Assembly: GCF_008831285.2 (NCBI RefSeq)
Contig: NW_022204982.1
Coordinates: forward strand, 1-59,778
DNA length: 59,778 bases
Origin: Nymphaea colorata
Lineage: Eukaryota; Streptophyta; Magnoliopsida; Nymphaeales; Nymphaeaceae
Direction of reading: 5' to 3'
Shown: positions 1 through 10,580 of the stretch, piece by piece
Position numbering within the stretch: the first letter of the stretch is position 1
Layout: every line of letters starts with the position of its first letter
Notes under the pieces: model-generated
The model's input: only the letters and a program-made list of their open reading frames with translations
The model's database searches: none
Told to the model about the DNA's origin: nothing
Program-made: the position numbers and the translations under genes

Positions 1-74
1 GTCTCTCTTAAGCGCTTCTGATTGCTTGGCACGAAGGCAGAGGGTGGGGTCGTGATGTCGAGAAAGGGAAGAAG

Positions 75-264
75 ATGAGACATCTTAATGGCGTCGTTGT
101 TTGTGGAGGTGGCGTTTCAGCCGGAGTCAGCGAGTGGTGGATCCCTTCAGGACCTGGAAAATTCCCCCTTTACGCTTCCCAAGTCTCTGAATACGACCGT
201 GACCCTTGCCCACGCCGATTGGAAGGAATCCCCTCTTGCCATTTCATCACCCTAGACGTCCCGG
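75..264 (+). pseudogene. ER-type small heat shock protein, exon 1 remnant (copy 0)
   Basis: Aligns by eye with the 277-bp exon 1 of the four array copies (for example 9824-10100) but is much shorter: the signal peptide and the LPYSRLWDMM segment are gone. From gtggatcccttc onward it follows the sHSP, with two 1-bp losses, one before aagtct and one before ttcatcaccct. The ancestral frame is therefore broken in the middle and regained only for HFITLDVPG at the end. A GT follows at 265 in the context ccgg|gtatgt. The ATG at 75 opens a 65-codon frame that is mostly out of sHSP frame. Unlike the array copies it keeps the family Pro in LDVPG (they have LDVLG). A functional product is unlikely. The promoter would lie left of the window. 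Confidence 0.75.
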
Positions 265-392
265 GTATGTAGCTTCTTCTTCTTCTTCCTATAACCTTTT
301 AATCTTTCATCGGTCATTGTTCTTCTATTGTTTAGCAATTGATGTCCTTTATTCGAACTCCAAAGAATGGAAGAACAGGACAGTGGTGCTCC

Positions 393-420
393 GTCTCTCT
401 CTCTCTCTCTCTCTCTCTCC
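393..420 (+). repeat. (CT)n microsatellite in the sHSP intron
   Basis: Uninterrupted CT dinucleotides in the presumed intron of copy 0. The array copies have only a short CT-rich remnant at the matching place, immediately right of the copia insertion (for example 15254-15270). The sequence ggtgctccgtctct at about 384-397 corresponds to the unoccupied insertion site. Confidence 0.9.
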
Positions 421-542
421 CTGTGTGTGTTTTTCTTCTTCTTTTGGTCTTCTGAAATTGGGATGAATGATTTTTTCTCCAAGAAATGGAAGAATAGAAA
501 AGTAGTGCTGAAGGAGAGATATGTTTGGGATGGGAAGTGCAG

Positions 543-864
543 GGTGAAGAAGGAGGACATAAAGATTGAGGTGGAGGAGGGAAGGGTACTGAGGATCAGC
601 AGCGAGAGGAAAGGGATGAGGAGAAGGAGGCGGACGGAAGACAAGTGGCACCGGGCGGAGAGGCCCGTCGGCAAGTTCTGGCAGCAGTTCCGGCTGCCCT
701 TCGATGCGAACTTAGATGCTGTTAAGGCGCACCTGGAGAATGGTGTTCTGAAGGTAACTATTCCCAAGCTGGCAGAAGGGAAGGCGAGACAGCCGAGGGT
801 CATTGACATCGTGGAGGATCCCTCTGTCGGCGACATCAGGGCCTCCAAGACCGATCTGAAATGA
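543..864 (+). pseudogene. ER-type sHSP, exon 2 with intact alpha-crystallin domain (copy 0)
   Basis: Open for 106 codons to TGA at 862-864 after a possible acceptor (tgcag at 538-542). It encodes most of the alpha-crystallin domain: VKKEDIKIEVEEGRVLRIS, then KWHRAERPVGKFW, FRLP and ENGVLKVTIPKL, and a C-terminal VIDI tail motif of the I/V-x-I type that binds the beta4-beta8 groove in sHSP oligomers (family knowledge). This is the only copy here that keeps the CTG codon of NGVLKV. The normally acidic stretch before DKWH reads MRRRRRTE, as expected from a frameshift later compensated. The C-terminus is TDLK, not a clean KDEL-type signal. The exon is intact, but its exon 1 is damaged and the splice phases do not join cleanly, so I call the locus a pseudogene. 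A transcript starting at the ATG at 367 or 463 could still express the domain alone. Confidence 0.7.
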
Positions 865-984
865 AACCGCTACCGGAGGATGATCTGCTCTACTACGGCC
901 TCCTAGAGTCCCATCTACTGCTCTGTCCATCCTTAGTCAGTGAATCAGAATGTTTACTGTATTGGAACCACTTTTGTGCATCAG

Positions 985-990
985 AATAAA
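985..990 (+). terminator. poly(A) signal of sHSP copy 0
   Basis: AATAAA about 120 bp past the stop codon, in a 3' flank that matches the flanks of the array copies (agtcccatctac, aatgttt, then ataaataaa). Typical position for a plant near-upstream element. Confidence 0.5.
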
Positions 991-1020
991 TAAAAAGGTT
1001 CTTGGTTTTGCTGTTTAACT

Positions 1021-1761
1021 ATTCATCTCTGTCCGGCCGACTCTTGTCTGTCTTCTGTTTTTTTGTTCATTTGGGAGTGTTAATAGATGCTCGCTGTGAA
1101 ACACTCCCCGTTCCTTTATTACCTCAGAAATCCGATTGTAGTATGTTTAGAAAAACGGCAGTGGGGATTAAACTACCAACCTGATTCTCACTGTTTCCTC
1201 AGTCACCAACTCCAGAGCAGTTCATAAGGGGACAACAAATTAATAAGAATTGGCCAACAAATTAATAAAATTGACCAACAATTAATAAAAGGTGAGTGCC
1301 AATTTTACAGAAAAGAAGTTTTATCTTTGAAGTGAGGAGGTATCGGGCATAGGCAAAAGAGGACGATTCTAGCAAATGAACAAAGTTTGTTGTTTTTACA
1401 GCTTCACAATACTAAATTCATGTAAGTAAATCTTCGTTTGGGAAAACCTAAGAGTTAAAGACCCATGGCATGGTACATTATTATTATATTGTATGCACCT
1501 ACCGTAGTTAATGGGTATTGACAATATATTTGTATTTTTTCTTAAGCAACCATAGAAATCGTATTTCACATCCCTTTCCTTTGAAGTAGATGCTTGATTT
1601 TACAATAAAAAATCGCATGCTTGCCCACAGACAATTAGAATTAAGATAACCAACGGACTAATAAGTGCTTATTCGCATAGTTGACAAACTTTGAAAGAAT
1701 AAGAGCCAGGTTTTCCAGCTGACTCAGAATCACGATCTCAAAGGTGGACTTGACATTTGTC
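1021..1761. other. Unique sequence left of the array
   Basis: AT-rich; I see no gene. After aggttcttggttttgctg it no longer matches the flanks of units 3 and 4. It contains short direct repeats of a ccaacaaattaataaaa-like motif near 1240-1290. Homology with the repeat units resumes at about 1762 (caatccaatgaatatgcctc). The hAT-like MITE that precedes this landmark in the other units is absent here. Confidence 0.5.
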
Positions 1762-3300
1762 CAATCCAATGAATATGCCTCCACTCGTTGATTTAGCTTG
1801 GCTTTTCCTTTCCATTAGCTACAATTGGCCAAATCAAACTTTGTTTTCCACCAGCATCTCATCACCGTCATTTTGTTTGGTCTACTATTTTTGTCGAAAC
1901 AATGTCCAATATCGGTTAATCAAAGCAGTAATTTGACAATGTGAACTCAAGTAGTGCCAATTCAAAAAGTAAGACGAGAAAAATTGCTTCTATCTTGAAT
2001 ATCAAAACATGAAATATGAAACTTCTACTAATAATGAGCAGGACATGACCAACATATAACTAATGATTTAGTGGGCCTCTTTTTTTTTCTTTAATCACAG
2101 CGCTTGCAACATAAGCATAATTAGGTTCTCTCAAAACTTGGTGCATTTGCACTACCAATTGCACATTCACTTCATTGAGGTCAATTTTAGTGCACATTCA
2201 CTTTGAAGACACTGAATCTGCTCCTTTCCAAATTGGGAACGTCTTAACCCAAACCAAATGCAGTTGGCCCACTACAAAATCCCGAATATGTAGGTCCATC
2301 TTATTGCTGTAATTTAAAATTTGGTTGTCACTTTCCGAATCATAATTGTAAGAAAAAATTGCATATTGGTGAATATATTAGATAAAACAGGGAGTTATCT
2401 AACAAATTTTGGGCCTTTTTAAGTTTATGTGGAAAAACAACTCAATATACTAAGAATATAAAGAAAATTCAGAATTTATCTCAATGAAACAAGGCAAAAC
2501 ATCATCATCTCCACCGAACAAATGTAAAGACGAATTCCAAATGGTGAAAAGAAGATACACTAACATGAACTCGATGCTGAGGAGAACCTAGAAATTCCAA
2601 ACGAAAAGAAATCTAGGAAAGGTACCATCCGCTAGCCCTTAAGAGTGGGAAAAGCATTCAAAAGGATTCCCTGTTAGCAGTGTGGAGGAAAAAATAACAA
2701 GTAAGAGAAGAAAGAGACTGATCTCACGCAGCCACTATACATAAAAAATATCAGTGGACAATGGCAAGAGAGACAGAGAGAGAGAGAGATAACTCATGTA
2801 GGGCACCGACGTCTAGTGAGTGTCCTACTGGGATTTAGATGCTGTCTCAGGAAAGTTATCTTGGATAAAAATTGACTTTTTAAAAAAATGCACAAAAATC
2901 AGAAGCTATTTCACAACATAAAATTAGGGAAAATTTAAAAATGCAAGAAACTAATAATCCCAACATCAAAAACTAAACGAATAAGCAACAAATAAAATAA
3001 AAAAATTGGAAACAAGCAATTTGTCATTAAAGTAGATGAAAAACCACTTAAAACATCTTTTTGATTTTGACTTTTTTCCAAAAAAGGTGTTGTTTTAAAG
3101 TTTAAAATGACAGACTTGTTTTTATGTTTTATGGATATTTAAAATTAACACACACACGCGCACACGCACACCAATTTTTATGACTATGGTCTAAATCACG
3201 TCCATATTTGTTATTTTCATCTAAATCTAACGTGCAATTGGCAAGCAAATGATAAAACGTCAATGGCATCTCCACTTATTAATTTAGTCATAATGGCTTA
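1762..3300. other. Unit spacer, left part (R1)
   Basis: No recognisable gene. AT-rich, with a GA-rich microsatellite near 2767-2790 and a CA/CG microsatellite near 3150-3171. Near 2095-2290 the minus-strand frame that is open for 67 codons in R2-R4 is broken by indels, which argues that it is not under protein-level constraint. Confidence 0.5.
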
Positions 3301-3304
3301 AGAC

Positions 3305-3519
3305 TATAAATACCGGGGCTGAGGGAGTCCAATGTCCTCACCCTAATTGAAGAGGAAAAAAAGAAACCTTAGACTTCTTCTAGCAACCATTTCTTTCTTT
3401 CGAAGAGAGAGATGGAGATTGACATCAAAGAGAGGGGCTCCGTTGCAAAAATGAAACCCCCAAAACTATTCACCCAGCAGAGAGTGGGTTCTAGTAAATA
3501 TAGGGTTCCTCCTTGTTAA
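3305..3519 (+). other. TATA box plus short reading frame, first exon of a mini-gene (R1)
   Basis: TATAAATA at 3305-3312 is followed about 100 bp later by an ATG at 3412 (cgaagagagagATGGAG). The frame runs 35 codons to TAA at 3517, beginning MEIDIKERG and continuing with KMKPPKLF. In R2-R4 the same exon ends at a consensus donor (caga|gtaagt); here that site reads gtgggt, a poorer donor. I do not recognise the peptide. Candidate only. Confidence 0.3.
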
Positions 3520-4075
3520 GCGAATGCAACTTTCATGTACTTCCTTCTTCGTGTATGGGCAGGACAGCATTGTGGCTTGTCATCACAACTTTGGCAAAAG
3601 CGGATGCAAAGCCTGAAACATGATAGAGTGGTAAAGCTTCAACTGAACATAACACTGCACTCATATAACTTAACCAAGCTTATTTAATTGCCAAAATAAC
3701 TTTTTTTTCCCGGACTTCTGTCTCTGTACATTGCAGGATGCTTCGGTTTCTCTGGAGCTTGTTGTGTAGCACCTGGCGGCTGGTTTCTCCCCAGTTCAAT
3801 GTGGACTTGTTTTTTTTTTCTTTTCTTTTGGCTGTTCAATGTGTTCATCCGGGCAAAGAACCGGCTGTAGCAGAAGTTCTTCGGAAATCTTCCTAAGGCC
3901 CTGTGCTTGCTATGAAAAGCACTCGTAGAAGTACCCAAAAAATCGGGAGGACTTCTCTGGCTTCATCATAGTAATGTCATTCTCTTGTAATTTATCCATC
4001 AAGTGGCGTGTACCGAGGGAATCAGTTGCCACATAACTGCTCCCTCCAAGTACAATGGTGGGTGGCGGCTGGTCT

Positions 4076-4297
4076 CCAAAACTATAGCAAAACCATATAC
4101 ATCAACCTTGTTATTATAGTGCTTCTTATCCCCTCGACAAAGTGTGACCGTGCTATAAAGCTGCGAAGGGGAAGCCAGAGAAACTAAGCGAACCCATGGT
4201 GCACAACGAAAGAGACTAAAAACCTTAACAAGACCAATGGTACCTCGGGAGCCATCCGTCGATATGTGCCAGTTTCTGCAGTCATCATTTCGGTCAG
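4076..4297 (-). pseudogene. Raf-like MAPKKK kinase fragment, left arm (R1)
   Basis: On the minus strand it encodes TEMMTAETGTYRWMAPE, an intron of about 84-88 nt, then LYSTVTLR, KKHYNNKVDVY and AIVLE. The DFG-to-APE and helix F regions of plant group C Raf-like kinases read this way (TEMMTAETGTYRWMAPEL, then YSTVTLR and VDVYSF; family knowledge). There is no N-lobe, no catalytic HRD loop, and nothing after IVL, so it cannot be an active kinase. Confidence 0.8.
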
Positions 4298-4411
4298 GTG
4301 CTACTGGGTGTCCTTACTCCTTTGGAGACCAGGTGATACCCAATAGCACCTGACCGAAATGATGACTGCAGAAACTCACTCCTTTGGAGACCAGGTGATA
4401 CCCAATAGCAC

Positions 4412-4634
4412 CTGACCGAAATGATGACTGCAGAAACTGGCACATATCGATGGATGGCTCCAACAGTACCATTGGTCTTGTTAAGGATTTTTACTCTCTT
4501 TCATTGTGCACCATGGGTTCGGTTATTTTCTCTGGCTTCCCCTTCGAGGCTTTATAGCACTGTCACACTTCGTCTTGGGGATAAGAAGCACTATAATAAC
4601 AAGGTTGATGTATATAGTTTTGCTATAATTTTGG
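4412..4634 (+). pseudogene. Raf-like MAPKKK kinase fragment, right arm (R1)
   Basis: Inverted copy of the left-arm fragment: TEMMTAETGTYRWMAP, an intron with GT and CTTCGAGG (the AG of the acceptor is altered relative to cttcgcag in R2-R4), then LYSTVTLRLG, KKHYNNKVDVYSF and AIILE. After IVL/IIL the sequence turns into an unidentified open stretch (TSGHPPLYLEG). A truncated gene copy, not a functional kinase. Confidence 0.8.
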
Positions 4635-5008
4635 AGACCAGCGGCCACCCACCATTGTACTTGGAGGGAACAGTTAGGTGGCAACTGATTCCGCCCGTAC
4701 ACGCCACTTGATGGATAAATTACAAGAGAATGACATTATTGTGATGAAGGCAGAGAAGTCCTCCTGATTTTTAGGTACTTCTACGAGTGCTTTTCATAGC
4801 AAGCACAGGGCCATAGGAAGATTTCCGAAGAACTTCTGCTACAGCCAGTTCTTTACCACTCTATCATGTTTCAGGCTTTGCATCCGCTTTTGCCGAAGTT
4901 GGGATGACAAGTCACAATGCTGTCCTGCCCACGAAGAAGGAAATACATGAATGTTGCATTCGCTTAAGAAGATGAGGAAGTTATTTTGTGACATATCTCC
5001 CAAGCTAA

Positions 5009-5100
5009 CCCAGTAGCACCTGTCCACATGCAACTGCAAATACTGGGTTCCCAACTGCCATTGTGATTCTTGCAGTTGCATGTGGACAGGTGCTACTGGG
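5009..5100. repeat. Perfect 31-bp hairpin (R1)
   Basis: 5009-5039 (starts cccagtagcacctgtccaca) is the exact reverse complement of 5070-5100 (ends acaggtgctactggg), with a 30-nt loop. Near-identical in all four units. A diverged copy of the right arm and its flank lies at about 5371-5510. Confidence 0.9.
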
Positions 5101-8100
5101 TATCCTTTTTTTGCTTCCAGAGTCGTTTGACGAAGTTAATTTAATGCACGATTCTTCCTACCAATTCATTAATTTGGACTGCACCATTGCACTGTTATGC
5201 ATTTTCTTCGGTTTGGTGTTCTTGGTTCACTAATTTGAGGAGTTTACCTTGCCATCAACAGATCTACTGCAAACCACAACTACTGAAATTAGTGAAATTA
5301 GTGTGAAACTTCTTCTTTTTTCCTGAAATTATTAGTGAACTTTTTATCTAATTTTGTTGAAATAGGCTACCATTGTGATTCTTGCAGTTGCTTGTGGGCC
5401 GGTGATACTGGGTATCCGTTTTTTGCTTCCAGAGTCTTTTGATGAAGTTAATTTAATGCACGATTCTTCCTACCATTGTACTGTTATGCATTTTCTTCGG
5501 TTTGGTGTTCTTGGTTATCTAATTTGAGGAGTTTACCTTCCCAGCAACAGATCTACTGCAAAATTATATCAGCACATCAATTTTACTTTTGGTTTCAGTA
5601 AAATCAAAAAAGTCATGCTACAAAATTTGAATGATGCTGCTGCCGATTCAATCGACACTTCGTCATGGTTTCCATAGTGGACGTTTAACTTTCGTCTATG
5701 CTTGCCAAGTTATATGAATCTAAGTATTGAACCAATAGTTTGGTTGACCAGCAGAAATTCATCCCCAAGGATAAGGACCAATTGAATTAAAAGAAACTGA
5801 GTGCGAAAATTTACAGAAAAAGTAGTTTTATCTTTGGTTTAAGATCATGATAAATTTACAGTCACGAATGAAGTTGGGGATGCAGTTCCAAGCTATGTTG
5901 CTAATATCGTGAGTCACCCAACTCTGCCCTCAATCAACGCTTAGTGAGAAACAAAAATCTGAGACTTTCCTAGAATTGATACACCTTTTCATGTTTTTCT
6001 TTTTCAACCTTTTTTCTTTTGTCGTTGCCTAATTTTTCTGAACAAAATATTTAAATTTTAATTCTGAATTGGAATAAACCAGTTTTGGTACTCAACTTCA
6101 CTGGTGGTAGAAGCACATGTCGACTTCTGGGTGAAGTTGCCCACATATTTTCACGAAAACTATTTATTTATATAAATTGGTTGTTTGCAAACATGTGCTG
6201 GGTTAAGCGTATCATGAGTTAATGTTCTTCTACTAAAAATTTTTGGTCCTGCCACCAGTTTTGGCGAACAATAAGATAATGAGACGTATTGATAATGAAA
6301 CTAATGGGAAGAGGGATTTGGGGCCATACAGGTTCTCCATAACATTACTGCTTTTACTTTGGACGCTCAGTCATTCTTAGCTCAGCAGCTTCAAAATAAT
6401 GCAATACTGGTCATAGTGCATGAAAAGAATGCAAAACTGGTAGTAGTTCATTCTAGCTTGAATAGCAAAAAATTCTTTTGTATGGGCAAAAAAAAGAAAA
6501 AAGAAATCGGCAAAAGTGAAAAGACTCAAAAGGACTTTTTTTTTTCTAGAATTTCAGAAATATCTTTTTTTTTTTCTTTTGGAGTATGCATGTTCCTTGC
6601 ACTGACCCAACAACTCAAACTCTACATAATGATCACATGTTCTAAATTAAAACATAGTCAAATATTTCGCTTTCATATATATATGTATATTTATTTATTT
6701 ATTTATTATTTTCAAACACAAAAGTTCTTTCATGTCTTGAAAGAGTTTATTGTCATTTATGTTTACATGAATAAGGACTCATGCTTGAAGATTAAACCTT
6801 CAATAATGTGAATGGCAGTCTTTTCTAAATGGGTTATGATCGTGAATATATCCAATGATATATGGTCCACAACACAACATTATTATGCAATCTGGGATTG
6901 CTACGGACTTAAGGAGCGACTTAAATATAAAGGGGATCCTCCCCAAAATTTTCAGTTCTACAGTTTTAGCAGCCCACAAGTCGGATTTTCGAAACAATCA
7001 CCAGCTTAATGGTAAATGAGAACTATCTCACCATCATTTTTCATCAGTTTTTTGGGTGTGAGTTTTGGCACTCATGCACAACTGTTCCTGCTTCCAATTC
7101 TTAAATGATAGTCCTTAAAAACTTATCTCCTAGGGGATAGCACAACTGTTCCTGCTTCCAATTTTCCCGGTGTCAACTTTCTGTCTTGAGCATTGAGATT
7201 TCCTCTGGCGCACCACATGATTCTCAAAACTTTTCTAATGTACCTTTTCTGCTGTATCTATCAATCAACATCTCAATTATCAATGTTCACTTGTTGTCCG
7301 TTCTTAGTAATGGAAAAGTATTCAGTCAGACTCAGCCAGCCATCAGGAACAGACAAAGTGATAAGGAATTAATGATATATGTGAACAGACAAACTCTCGC
7401 CCAGATGCAGCAATTAAGCATGGGAAATGAGCCAACTCCAGTTCATCGACCTTCTTTGAGTTGTCTGAACTTGTCTTGTGCCCGTCTCAAGCTGATCAAG
7501 ACAACACCATTTACCGGCGAATTTTGTTTGTTTTGCGTTCTCCCGTAAAACTGAAAAATGATGATAAGATATCACGACATGAAGGTTCAGCTTGACCACT
7601 AATGTCACAGATATAACGAGAATTTCAAAAATCTCATAAGAAATTTTATTGCGACTTTCCCCAGAAATTTTTATTTTTTTTGTTAGTTTTCATATTTTTC
7701 TTAATTTTTAACTTTTTAAAAAATTGTCGACATTTGCTAGAAAAGACTCGACAAAACCCTCGCTGAAATTTTTCTGAGAACGATATTTGTAACAACGGTT
7801 TTTGGCCCATGTACACACAACAAGTTACACATATTTAAAAATAAGAGTAAAATAGCAAAAAAATCAAAACGCATAAATAAAAAGCCAGATATGCTGTTGT
7901 TCTAAAAAATACAAGGCAGCATATAGGGCTCCAGTTATACAATGACCAACAAATTAAATATGAAGATTATGAGGAACACTGTGAGCCAACTTGATCAATC
8001 ATACAATTTATCACGTGAAAAGCATTTGTTTTTTTTGTGGTTAAAAGTGGATGGCAGCATTACTCTTTAGGATATTTAATATGCCTTCCATGGATGCCAA

Positions 8101-9480
8101 AAATCTTTTAAGCTTTTTATCTTGTAAACTCGATCATACAAATGGATGCAAAATGTATGAAAATATAGGAATAGATGTAACATCTTTCAAGATTTATTCT
8201 CGTGAAAATTAGATTTTATGATCCAAAATGGCTGAGACAGATAAATTTTATTATAATGTTTAGTGTATGCATCCCACTTGCATCACTCTCTCGAGTATAA
8301 GTGCTAAGGTTTGTGCTTCCATCTATACGGTTGGATTTATGAAAAAAAAAACCAGCACTAATTTTGCTTAGGAACAGAGAGAGAGAGGGAGATCATAGAC
8401 AGAGAGAAAAATGGAATTTGTGGAGAACATTTAGTTAATCATTATGAAAGTTGGTAAAACCAGACCACTTGGGTAAGAGACAAAAACAAGAGCTATAAAA
8501 TTAATCATCCAAATAACTTTTTATAATTTAAAGTTATAGATATGATCTTAAGATCAATTTGACCAGAGAGATATTAAGTTAGTTTTTTTTTAGTTAAATA
8601 ATGTTTTTAATAATAAAAAAGTGAACGTCTCTTGTAACATCAAAATTTTGATAATAGAATCATAACTTAAACTAAAACATGATTGATATTAAATCAGTTG
8701 TTTCGCAACTCTAATACTTTTTTCATCGGTATAATTTTGGTTTCTCTTTTAAAACAAGGTAAACTAATGGGCAAAATATTAAAATCTTTTCTGAATATAT
8801 TTTCTCCCTTTATGTTGATTATGATACATGGATTTCATATATTTTGTTTTAGTTTCGTTGTGACATCGAGTTCTCCTATATTTTAGAAATTTTGGGCTTC
8901 ACCAGACGTCTATCGATTATTCATGGCATAATAGAAAGCAGATAATAATGATAGGACAATCTTTACATGTCTTATAATTTCATGTCTAATGACCAAAAGA
9001 AAAAAACAATCTTTAGCCACTTGTTTGGTTACCCAAACATCACCTAAGACTGCTCCTGGAATTGTTGAATTTCTAGTCAATAATAAAAGAAATTAAGTGG
9101 GTTTTTAAACAAGCAAAATGTTTGAATTTATTAGTGGCGATGAGACGAAACAAATATGCAAATCCCATATAAGTTAAAAAAGAAAGCAGTAAATCAATGC
9201 CATATGCTGGAGGCGATGGGGATCTTTAATTTAATTGTACAACTGATTGAAATTCTATAGTATAAAATTCCAGACATTCTAAACCGTGAAATTGTTTGTT
9301 TTTATAAATCCTTTGAAGAACTTTTGCAAGTTTTGTTGACATACCAAAATAATACAATACGATTTGATGTTCATTTCTCGATACCTTTCTAAATTTTAGA
9401 AAATGTTCGCGACTAAACTGCCATGACCTTGTCAACAATACCCAAAAATTTTATTTCCAGATTGCTCTGAATCAGATCCT
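5101..9480. other. Unit spacer, right part (R1)
   Basis: No gene recognised. Holds a partial tandem duplication (about 5056-5225 and 5371-5530, ccattgtgattcttgcagtt onward), a T-rich and ATTT microsatellite tract near 6690-6710, and a direct repeat gcacaactgttcctgcttcc at about 7076 and 7140. Unidentified open frames recur at the same relative positions in the units: 6359-6811, 6812-7009 and 7186-7548 on plus, and 9226-9438 on minus. Their lengths vary between units through indels. The 6800-7009 block is open on both strands. Confidence 0.45.
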
Positions 9481-9823
9481 GACTCTCTAGAGTGTGGCCG
9501 TTACTCAGAGCAGGTAATGGGGATAGAGTCCTTTCCAGTACCGACACTGGAAATCTCTAGATCGATCTCCTTCCTTCCACATTCTTCTTGACTGGTTTCT
9601 GGTTTCTGTTGGTCGCCATTAGAGAGACCAACGGAATCAGGGATTCCCCAGGACTAGTCTAGACAGATGAACCCCCACCATTTCCATCTCCCCCTATAAA
9701 TACCTCGACCGAGCTTCCGGGGAAGCATCAGTTTCGTGTTTCTGCACATATTGGACAAGTTAAACTATCAGGTCTCGTTTTTGCTATGTCTCTTAAGTGC
9801 TTCTGATTGCTTGGCAGCAGAAG
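9481..9823 (+). promoter_or_regulatory. sHSP promoter and 5' UTR (unit 1)
   Basis: TATAAATA at 9695-9702 in a C-rich context (ctccccctataaatacctcg), about 130 bp before the ATG at 9824. Upstream is a gapped inverted repeat ggaatc-agg-gattcc near 9633, which could be a loose heat shock element. I find no clear run of three or more alternating nGAAn/nTTCn blocks. The leader has a 6-codon upstream ORF at 9786-9806 (ATG TCT CTT AAG TGC TTC TGA). Confidence 0.6.
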
Positions 9824-10100
9824 ATGGGTGGTAACGGGCAGATGAAGAGGGCATCTTTCTTGGTGTTGTTAATCGCATCATTGGTGGTGGGGGTGGCATT
9901 CCTGCCGCAGACGGCGAGCACCCTGCTTCCCTACAGTAGGCTGTGGGACATGATGATTCCTCAAGAAGCCGTGGATCCCTTCAAGATCCTCGAGCATTCC
10001 CCTATTGCAATTCCCAAGTCTCAGCATACGACCTTGACCCTTGCCTGCACCGATTGGAAGGAGACCTCTCATGCCCATCTCATCACCCTCGATGTCCTTG
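9824..10100 (+). pseudogene. ER-type sHSP exon 1 (unit 1)
   Basis: Open for 92 codons plus one base from ATG at 9824, ending at a GT donor (ccttg|gtacgt). Residues 1-31 form a signal peptide: basic MKR, hydrophobic core FLVLLIASLVVGVAFL, likely cleavage near QTA-S. Residues 51-57 are DPFKILE, typical of ER sHSPs, and residues 77-92 (DWKETSHAHLITLDVL) begin the alpha-crystallin domain. The expected D-x-P-G is LDVLG here (Pro to Leu). sHSPs of this class are ATP-independent holdases in the ER lumen. This exon is intact, but its intron carries a 5-kb retrotransposon and exon 2 is frameshifted, so I call the locus a pseudogene. The ATG at 9824 is preferred over the earlier upstream ORF because it opens onto the signal peptide. 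Confidence 0.8.
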
Positions 10101-10226
10101 GTACGTATCTTCTTCTTCTTCTTCTTCTTTTCACCATTTAATCTTTTGTTGGTCCTTGTTCTTTTGTTGTTTTGCAATTGGTGTCCCTCATTTGAACTCC
10201 AAAAAATGGAAGAGTAGGAGATTGGT

Positions 10227-10231
10227 GCTCT
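10227..10231. repeat. Target site duplication, left (unit 1 copia)
   Basis: gctct directly before TGATAAC of the LTR, repeated directly after the other LTR at 15254-15258. Five bp is the usual copia duplication. Confidence 0.9.
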
Positions 10232-10546
10232 TGATAACTTTTGAGAAAATAGAAAGAAGACAATGAACACAGATTTACGTGGTTCAGATTTGTCAATCCT
10301 ACGTCCACGATATGAGCATCACGCAGCCTTGCTCTATTTTCTCATCATTTTTCTTTAGAGATTACATTGAGTATACATAGCACTGGAGGAAGACTTTGGA
10401 GGAAGGCCAAGAAGGAAGGTTTTTCCGCCTCAATGGCTATACAAATGGCTATAAGAGAAAAATATAGCAACAAAAGCAAATACTAAAAAGATAAGAAATT
10501 ATTGACAAATTTGTATGTGTGATGCTGAAACGTTGACTTCTCATCA
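10232..10546 (-). repeat. 3' LTR (unit 1 copia)
   Basis: 315 bp, tgataactttt to cttctcatca. Shares the acagatttacgtggtt block with the other LTR but has its own indels: an extra actttggaggaagg, a duplicated ggctatacaaatggctat, and no duplicated gaaacgtgga. The same differences recur in every unit. Confidence 0.9.
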
Positions 10547-10558
10547 CCCCCTCAAGTG
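10547..10558 (-). other. Polypurine tract (unit 1 copia)
   Basis: On the minus strand ACTTGAGGGGG abuts the 3' LTR; the plus strand reads ccccctcaagt. This is the expected site of plus-strand priming. Confidence 0.75.
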
Positions 10559-10580
10559 GGGCATACAAGTCATAGCAGCC

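Larger units (their letters stand above)
3508..4980. repeat. Long foldback with two inverted Raf-like kinase fragments (R1)
   Basis: The left arm (about 3508-4330) and right arm (about 4380-4980) are inverted copies. For example, the strand near 3548-3640 (cttcgtgtatgggcaggaca onward) reappears reverse-complemented near 4853-4941. The left arm holds about 230 bp (roughly 3640-3870) missing from the right arm. The centre has two tandem copies of a roughly 61-bp block starting actcctttggagaccagg. Each arm contains a kinase fragment (listed separately). Transcription through it would give a long imperfect hairpin. Confidence 0.85.

Noticed and set aside
393-420. Tandem array or CRISPR-like repeat
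   Set aside because: Simple dinucleotide microsatellite. No spaced repeats of the CRISPR type anywhere in the window.
252-848. 198-codon minus-strand frame across sHSP copy 0
   Set aside because: Antisense shadow of the alpha-crystallin exon. The sense strand gives the recognisable family motifs.
9541-9690. Canonical heat shock element upstream of sHSP exon 1
   Set aside because: Only a gapped GAA...TTC pair is visible. No run of three alternating blocks, so not annotated as a heat shock element.
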